Shown here in pieces: positions 43,156-46,351 of a stretch of DNA of 46,351 nt. A model generated the notes under the pieces. The model had not been told where the DNA came from. It did no database searches and worked only from the letters and a program-made list of their open reading frames with translations. A program made the translations under genes and the position numbers. The stretch's first letter is position 1; each line of letters begins with the position of its first letter. Source of the DNA: an uncultured Pseudomonadota bacterium (GTDB taxonomy: Bacteria > Myxococcota_A > UBA796 > SXON01); assembly GCA_903844155.1 (NCBI GenBank), contig CAIMSU010000194.1:1-46351 (forward strand), read 5' to 3'.

Positions 43156-44697
43156 ATGACTGACCGTTTGCGGCGGTACGCCGTTGTTCGCCTCGTGGTC
43201 GCGTGCGCCATGCTGCTCGGCACGACTGTGGTTGCGCTGCGCGGGGGCTGGACCAGCTCCGACCTCGGCGCGGTGCTTCGGGCGTGCGCGCTTGGGCTCG
43301 TGACGGTCGCGGGATCGAGCTGGTGGGCGCTCCGGCGGGCCCCGCACGGTCCCGGGTTCATCTACACGCAGCTCGCGGTGGACTCGTTGGTGACGTCGCT
43401 CCTGTGCGAGGTCACGGGGGGCGTCCAGACCCCGTTCCTCCTCCTCTACGCGCCGTCCATCCTCGCCGGCGCGTACCAACTGCGACTCTCCGGCGCGCTG
43501 GCTGCCGCCGGCTTCGCCAGTCTGGGCCTGATCGGAGTAGCCGCCGCGAACCTGGGCGACCCGCAAAACCAGGGCACGCTGCTCCTCACCACCGTGACCG
43601 CGCGCGTGCTGGCGTTCTTCATGGTGGCCACCCTGGGAGGCCAGCTCGCAGAGGAAGGGGAGCGCAGCGGTCGCGCGTTGGCCGCGGAGAAGAAGAGCTC
43701 GGCGATCCTGGCGAGCGAGCATGAGATGGTGCTCGACCGGGTTCGGGCGGCCGTCCTCACGTTGGACCGACTGCAGCGCATCGTCGGCATGAACCCCTCG
43801 GCGTTGCGCCTGCTCGGCGACGTGGCCGGCTTCTCCGTTCGCGACGTGCTGACGGGCTCGCCGGCTCAAGGCACCTGGGAGGAGGCCCGGGATGGCGGCC
43901 GGCGCTGGCTGTGCTGCGCAGACCCGCTCCCCGACGGCGGGCGCGTCATCGTCATCGAGGACGTGACAGAGCTGACGCGGATGCGCGAGGTCGCGACGCG
44001 CGATGAGCGCCTCGTCGGCGTTGGGCGGCTGGCCGCGAGCATGGCGCACGAGATCCGAAACCCGCTCGCAAGCCTGACAGGCAGCTTGCAGCTCATCGCG
44101 GAGGACGCCGTCGGGAAGTCCGGCGACGCCCCGAGCCCACGCCTCGTGGACATCGCGTTGCGCGAGACCCAGCGGCTCAACCGCCTCGTCGAGGAGTTCC
44201 TCTCGATGTCGCGCAGCCAGCGCGTCGAGCCGCGCCCGACCGAGCTGCACACCATGGTGGATGAGGTCATCGCGGCGTTCGCCAGCGACCCCCGGTTCCG
44301 GGAGACCGTCCAGGTTGCGCGCGGCGGGGGCCCGGCGGTCGCCTCAGTGGACCCGGACCGCGTGCGGCAGGTGCTCTGGAACCTCGTCCTCAACGGCGCG
44401 CAGGCGATGCCCCGGGGCGGTCACATCCAGGTCACGGTCGAAGAACGTGAGGAGTACGAGCAGGGCCCGGACGGCGTCGAGATCGTCGTGGTCGACCAGG
44501 GTCCCGGCATCTCCGAGGCCGACCGCAAGCGCATCTTCGACCCGTTCTACACCACCCGCTCAGGGGGAAGCGGCCTTGGCCTGGCGCTCGTCGAGCAGGT
44601 CGTCCGCGCGCATGGCGGTCGAATTGCCGTGCGCGCGCCAGCGGAAGGGGGTACCGCGTTTGTCCTGTGGTTCCCCAAGGAGGCCCATGTCGGGTGA
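43156..44697 (+). CDS. pilS: Sensor histidine kinase PilS
   Basis: A 513-residue membrane kinase. Six hydrophobic spans fill residues 8-170, the PilS-type sensor, followed by a PAS-like segment (LDRVRAAVLTLDRLQRIVGMNPSAL). The HisKA domain has His298 in SMAHEIRNP and the HATPase domain has N-box LVLNGAQAM, DQGPGI and GSGLGLALV. In pseudomonads and myxobacteria PilS senses pilin in the membrane and phosphorylates PilR to tune pilA expression. The order PilC-PilS-PilR supports the names. The stop overlaps the pilR start by 11 bases. Confidence 0.92.
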   Translation: MTDRLRRYAVVRLVVACAMLLGTTVVALRGGWTSSDLGAVLRACALGLVTVAGSSWWALRRAPHGPGFIYTQLAVDSLVTSLLCEVTGGVQTPFLLLYAPSILAGAYQLRLSGALAAAGFASLGLIGVAAANLGDPQNQGTLLLTTVTARVLAFFMVATLGGQLAEEGERSGRALAAEKKSSAILASEHEMVLDRVRAAVLTLDRLQRIVGMNPSALRLLGDVAGFSVRDVLTGSPAQGTWEEARDGGRRWLCCADPLPDGGRVIVIEDVTELTRMREVATRDERLVGVGRLAASMAHEIRNPLASLTGSLQLIAEDAVGKSGDAPSPRLVDIALRETQRLNRLVEEFLSMSRSQRVEPRPTELHTMVDEVIAAFASDPRFRETVQVARGGGPAVASVDPDRVRQVLWNLVLNGAQAMPRGGHIQVTVEEREEYEQGPDGVEIVVVDQGPGISEADRKRIFDPFYTTRSGGSGLGLALVEQVVRAHGGRIAVRAPAEGGTAFVLWFPKEAHVG

Positions 44698-46099
44698 ACG
44701 CGTCCTCATCGTCGACGACGAGCTCTCGCTGCGCGAGTTCCTGTCCATCCTGCTGGAGCGCGACGGCTACGTGGTGCGCGCCGCGCCATCCGGCGAGCGC
44801 GCCCTTGATGCCTTCGACGGCTTCGCCCCCGACCTCGTCATCTCCGATTTGAACATGCCCGGCATCGACGGCATCGAGCTGCTGCGGCAGGTCAAGGCCC
44901 GGGCGATGAAGGCGGGGCGGGACGTGCCCTTCATCCTGGTGACCGCCTACGGCTCGGTGGCCAACGCCGTCGCCGCCACCAAGGAGGGCGCGTTCGACTA
45001 CGTCGCCAAGCCCTTCAACAACGACGAGCTGCGGCTCATCGTCCGGCGCGCCCTGGCCATGCGCCAACTCGAGGCGGACAACGCCCGCCTTCGCGCGGAG
45101 TTGGGCGAGAGGTTCCAGCTCGGCCAGTTTGTCGGCACCTCTCCGAAGATGCAGGCGGTCTACGCCCTGGTACGGCGCGTCATGGGCACGCGCATCAACT
45201 GCCTCGTGTGCGGAGAGAGCGGCACCGGCAAGGAGCTGCTGGCCCGCGCGATCCACTACGGCAGCGAGCGCGCGCAAGGGCCGTTCATCGCGGTGAATTG
45301 CGGAGCGATCCCCGAGAATCTCATCGAAAGCGAGCTGTTCGGGTACGTGAAGGGCGCGTTCACCGGGGCGAACCACAACAAGGTCGGCATGTTCAAGGCC
45401 GCCGCCGGGGGCACCCTCTTTCTCGACGAGATCGGGGAGATGCCAGCCTCTGCCCAGGTGAAGGTCCTTCGAGCGATCCAGGAACGCAAGGTCTTGCCCG
45501 TCGGCGGAAACGTGGAGGAGGCGGTGGACGTGCGGATCGTCGCCGCCACAAACCGGGACCTCCAGGTGGAGGTGGCACAGGGGCGGTTCCGGGAGGACCT
45601 CTACTACCGGCTCAACGTCGTCCAGATCGACATGCCGCCGCTCCGGGAGCGGCCGGAGGACATCCCCGCGCTGGCCCAGCACTTCACCAAGAAGTTCGCC
45701 GAGGAGCTCGGCAAGCCCATCCGGGCCGCGTCGCCGGAGTGCCTCCGCTTGCTCCAGAACTACCCCTACCCGGGGAACGTCCGCGAGCTCCAGAACGTCA
45801 TCGAGCGCGCCGTCGCGTTTGAGCTTGGGACCGTGCTGACGCCAAGCTCCTTGCCAGAGCGGTTGCACGGCAGCTTTCCCCCCATGAGCGAGGAGCGCGG
45901 CGAGCTCGACCTTCCGCCAGGCGGGGTGGACCTGGAGGCGCGCATCGCGACCATCGAGCGGCGCTACCTCGAAAAAGCGCTGGAAGTCACGGCTGGAAAC
46001 CGCACCCAGGCCGCAAAACTCCTTGGCATCACGTTCCGCTCGCTGCGGTATCGCCTGGTGAAGTTCGGGATGGACGCTGGGGATCTGTCCGAGGGCTAG
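44687..46099 (+). CDS. pilR: Sigma-54-dependent response regulator PilR
   Basis: A 470-residue NtrC-type activator. The receiver occupies residues 1-120, with acidic pair DD (10-11), phospho-acceptor Asp54 (VISDLNMPG) and Lys in AKPF. The AAA+ domain spans about 140-375, with Walker A GESGTGKE, the sigma-54 contact loop GAFTGA at 223-228, Walker B GGTLFLDEIGE and arginine-finger region. The Fis-type helix-turn-helix closes the protein (LEVTAGNRTQAAKLLGI). ATG 44687 fits the receiver start; a longer frame upstream is a shadow of pilS. Known targets are sigma-54 pilin promoters; none is seen in this window. Confidence 0.94.
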   Translation: MSGERVLIVDDELSLREFLSILLERDGYVVRAAPSGERALDAFDGFAPDLVISDLNMPGIDGIELLRQVKARAMKAGRDVPFILVTAYGSVANAVAATKEGAFDYVAKPFNNDELRLIVRRALAMRQLEADNARLRAELGERFQLGQFVGTSPKMQAVYALVRRVMGTRINCLVCGESGTGKELLARAIHYGSERAQGPFIAVNCGAIPENLIESELFGYVKGAFTGANHNKVGMFKAAAGGTLFLDEIGEMPASAQVKVLRAIQERKVLPVGGNVEEAVDVRIVAATNRDLQVEVAQGRFREDLYYRLNVVQIDMPPLRERPEDIPALAQHFTKKFAEELGKPIRAASPECLRLLQNYPYPGNVRELQNVIERAVAFELGTVLTPSSLPERLHGSFPPMSEERGELDLPPGGVDLEARIATIERRYLEKALEVTAGNRTQAAKLLGITFRSLRYRLVKFGMDAGDLSEG

Positions 46100-46263
46100 A
46101 TAGCCCCGAACCACCTGGCCGCGTGCTCAATGGGCCGCACGCCGATGCAGACCTGCCCCGGCTCGAGCCCGAGCACGGCCGCCGGGTCCCCGACAGGCGC
46201 GCCTGCGCGAATCAACCCGCCATATTCGTGCCAGAAGAGTGGTACACCCTCTGAAAACGGCAT
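46096..46263 (-). CDS. Possible small hypothetical protein, convergent with pilR
   Basis: An open frame of 55 residues from ATG 46263 (or 71 from ATG 46311) reads PLFWHEYGGLIRAGAPVG... and ends CIGVRPIEHAARWFGAI. It shares CTAG with the pilR stop. The composition looks protein-like, but there is no clear SD and the longer version would collide with the + strand start at 46310. I keep it as a weak candidate; the alternative is that 46100-46309 is simply the leader of the next gene. Confidence 0.25.
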   Translation of the reverse strand: MPFSEGVPLFWHEYGGLIRAGAPVGDPAAVLGLEPGQVCIGVRPIEHAARWFGAI

Positions 46264-46309
46264 AGAACCGGGTTGATCTCTCGATCCAACTCGTTCCGGA
46301 AGGTGTGCC

Positions 46310-46351
46310 ATGGGTGAAGCGTATCACGGCCCGATCCCGCTCTTCAACGCC
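46310..46351 (+). CDS. Start of a gene cut by the window end
   Basis: ATG 46310 is preceded by GGAAGG (46298-46303), and 14 residues (MGEAYHGPIPLFNA) are visible before the window ends. The upstream 50 bases are less G+C-rich than the surroundings, as expected of a promoter. There is no pilin-type leader in these residues, so it is not pilA. Function cannot be told. Confidence 0.5.
   Translation, partial: MGEAYHGPIPLFNA

Noticed and set aside
46210-46300. Sigma-54 promoter for a PilR target upstream of 46310
   Set aside because: GTGGTACACCCTCTGA lacks the GC of the -12 element at the required spacing from GG.

Overview
The window is high-GC bacterial DNA, close to 70% G+C by eye. It is densely packed with genes and most have myxobacterial or deltaproteobacterial character: MopE-type cysteine/aspartate repeats in a lipoprotein, an AgmX/PglI C-terminal domain, a protein like the C-terminal part of MXAN_5187, MshEN and DUF4388 modules, an ArsR-methyltransferase regulator of the SahR type, and a PilC-PilS-PilR block. 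I read it as Myxococcota or a close relative (inference). I recognised no rRNA, tRNA, CRISPR array, insertion sequence or prophage.

Layout. 0.2-4.1 kb: serine biosynthesis (serA, a GNAT acetyltransferase, serC) and a BtpA-family TIM barrel, all on +. 4.1-6.0 kb: a two-gene unit of a secreted LecA-like protein and an SGNH hydrolase. 6.0-9.9 kb: ahcY with a small follower gene on -, divergent from a SahR-like regulator with an operator-like cluster of half-sites between them, then a four-helix membrane protein. 9.9-15.0 kb, all on -: rhomboid protease, XerC-type recombinase, J-domain/TPR protein, an ECF sigma factor that appears to start at CTG, and its membrane-anchored partner. 15.0-17.2 kb: a MopE-repeat plus lamin-tail lipoprotein, on -. 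17.3-28.9 kb, on +: sbcD-sbcC, a YkgJ-type cysteine-cluster protein, an acidic protein, a four-module signalling protein with degenerate domains, a redoxin-like/rhodanese fusion, an AgmX/PglI-domain protein and the MXAN_5187-like protein. 29.1-38.7 kb: a continuous eight-gene block on - that makes or moves a glycoconjugate (GT2 synthase, methyltransferase, two tandem paralogous GT-C-like membrane proteins, flippase-like protein) and also encodes a metzincin-like membrane protease, a CAP lipoprotein and a YD-repeat lipoprotein. 38.8-46.1 kb: a periplasmic protein, a TPR hybrid histidine kinase on -, then pilC, pilS and pilR on +.

The most unusual feature is a structured intergenic repeat. Two full copies (26138-26295 on + and 28936-29073 on -) flank the two-gene block from 26.4 to 28.9 kb in inverted orientation. 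They share conserved boxes and three hairpins. The stem sequences differ strongly between copies, yet every stem remains perfectly paired, including a nested stem capped by the same TACT loop. A third copy, 26031-26076, keeps the outer boxes and lacks the two hairpins between them. I know of no named element with this architecture, so it is my best candidate for something undescribed.

Start codons are a recurring theme. Several genes overlap the preceding stop in an NTGA arrangement (GTGA at 3239 and 18547, ATGA at 32758 and 34473, TTGA at 31010), which indicates translational coupling. Two proteins (the ECF sigma factor and the rhomboid) have no ATG, GTG or TTG where the protein family needs one.
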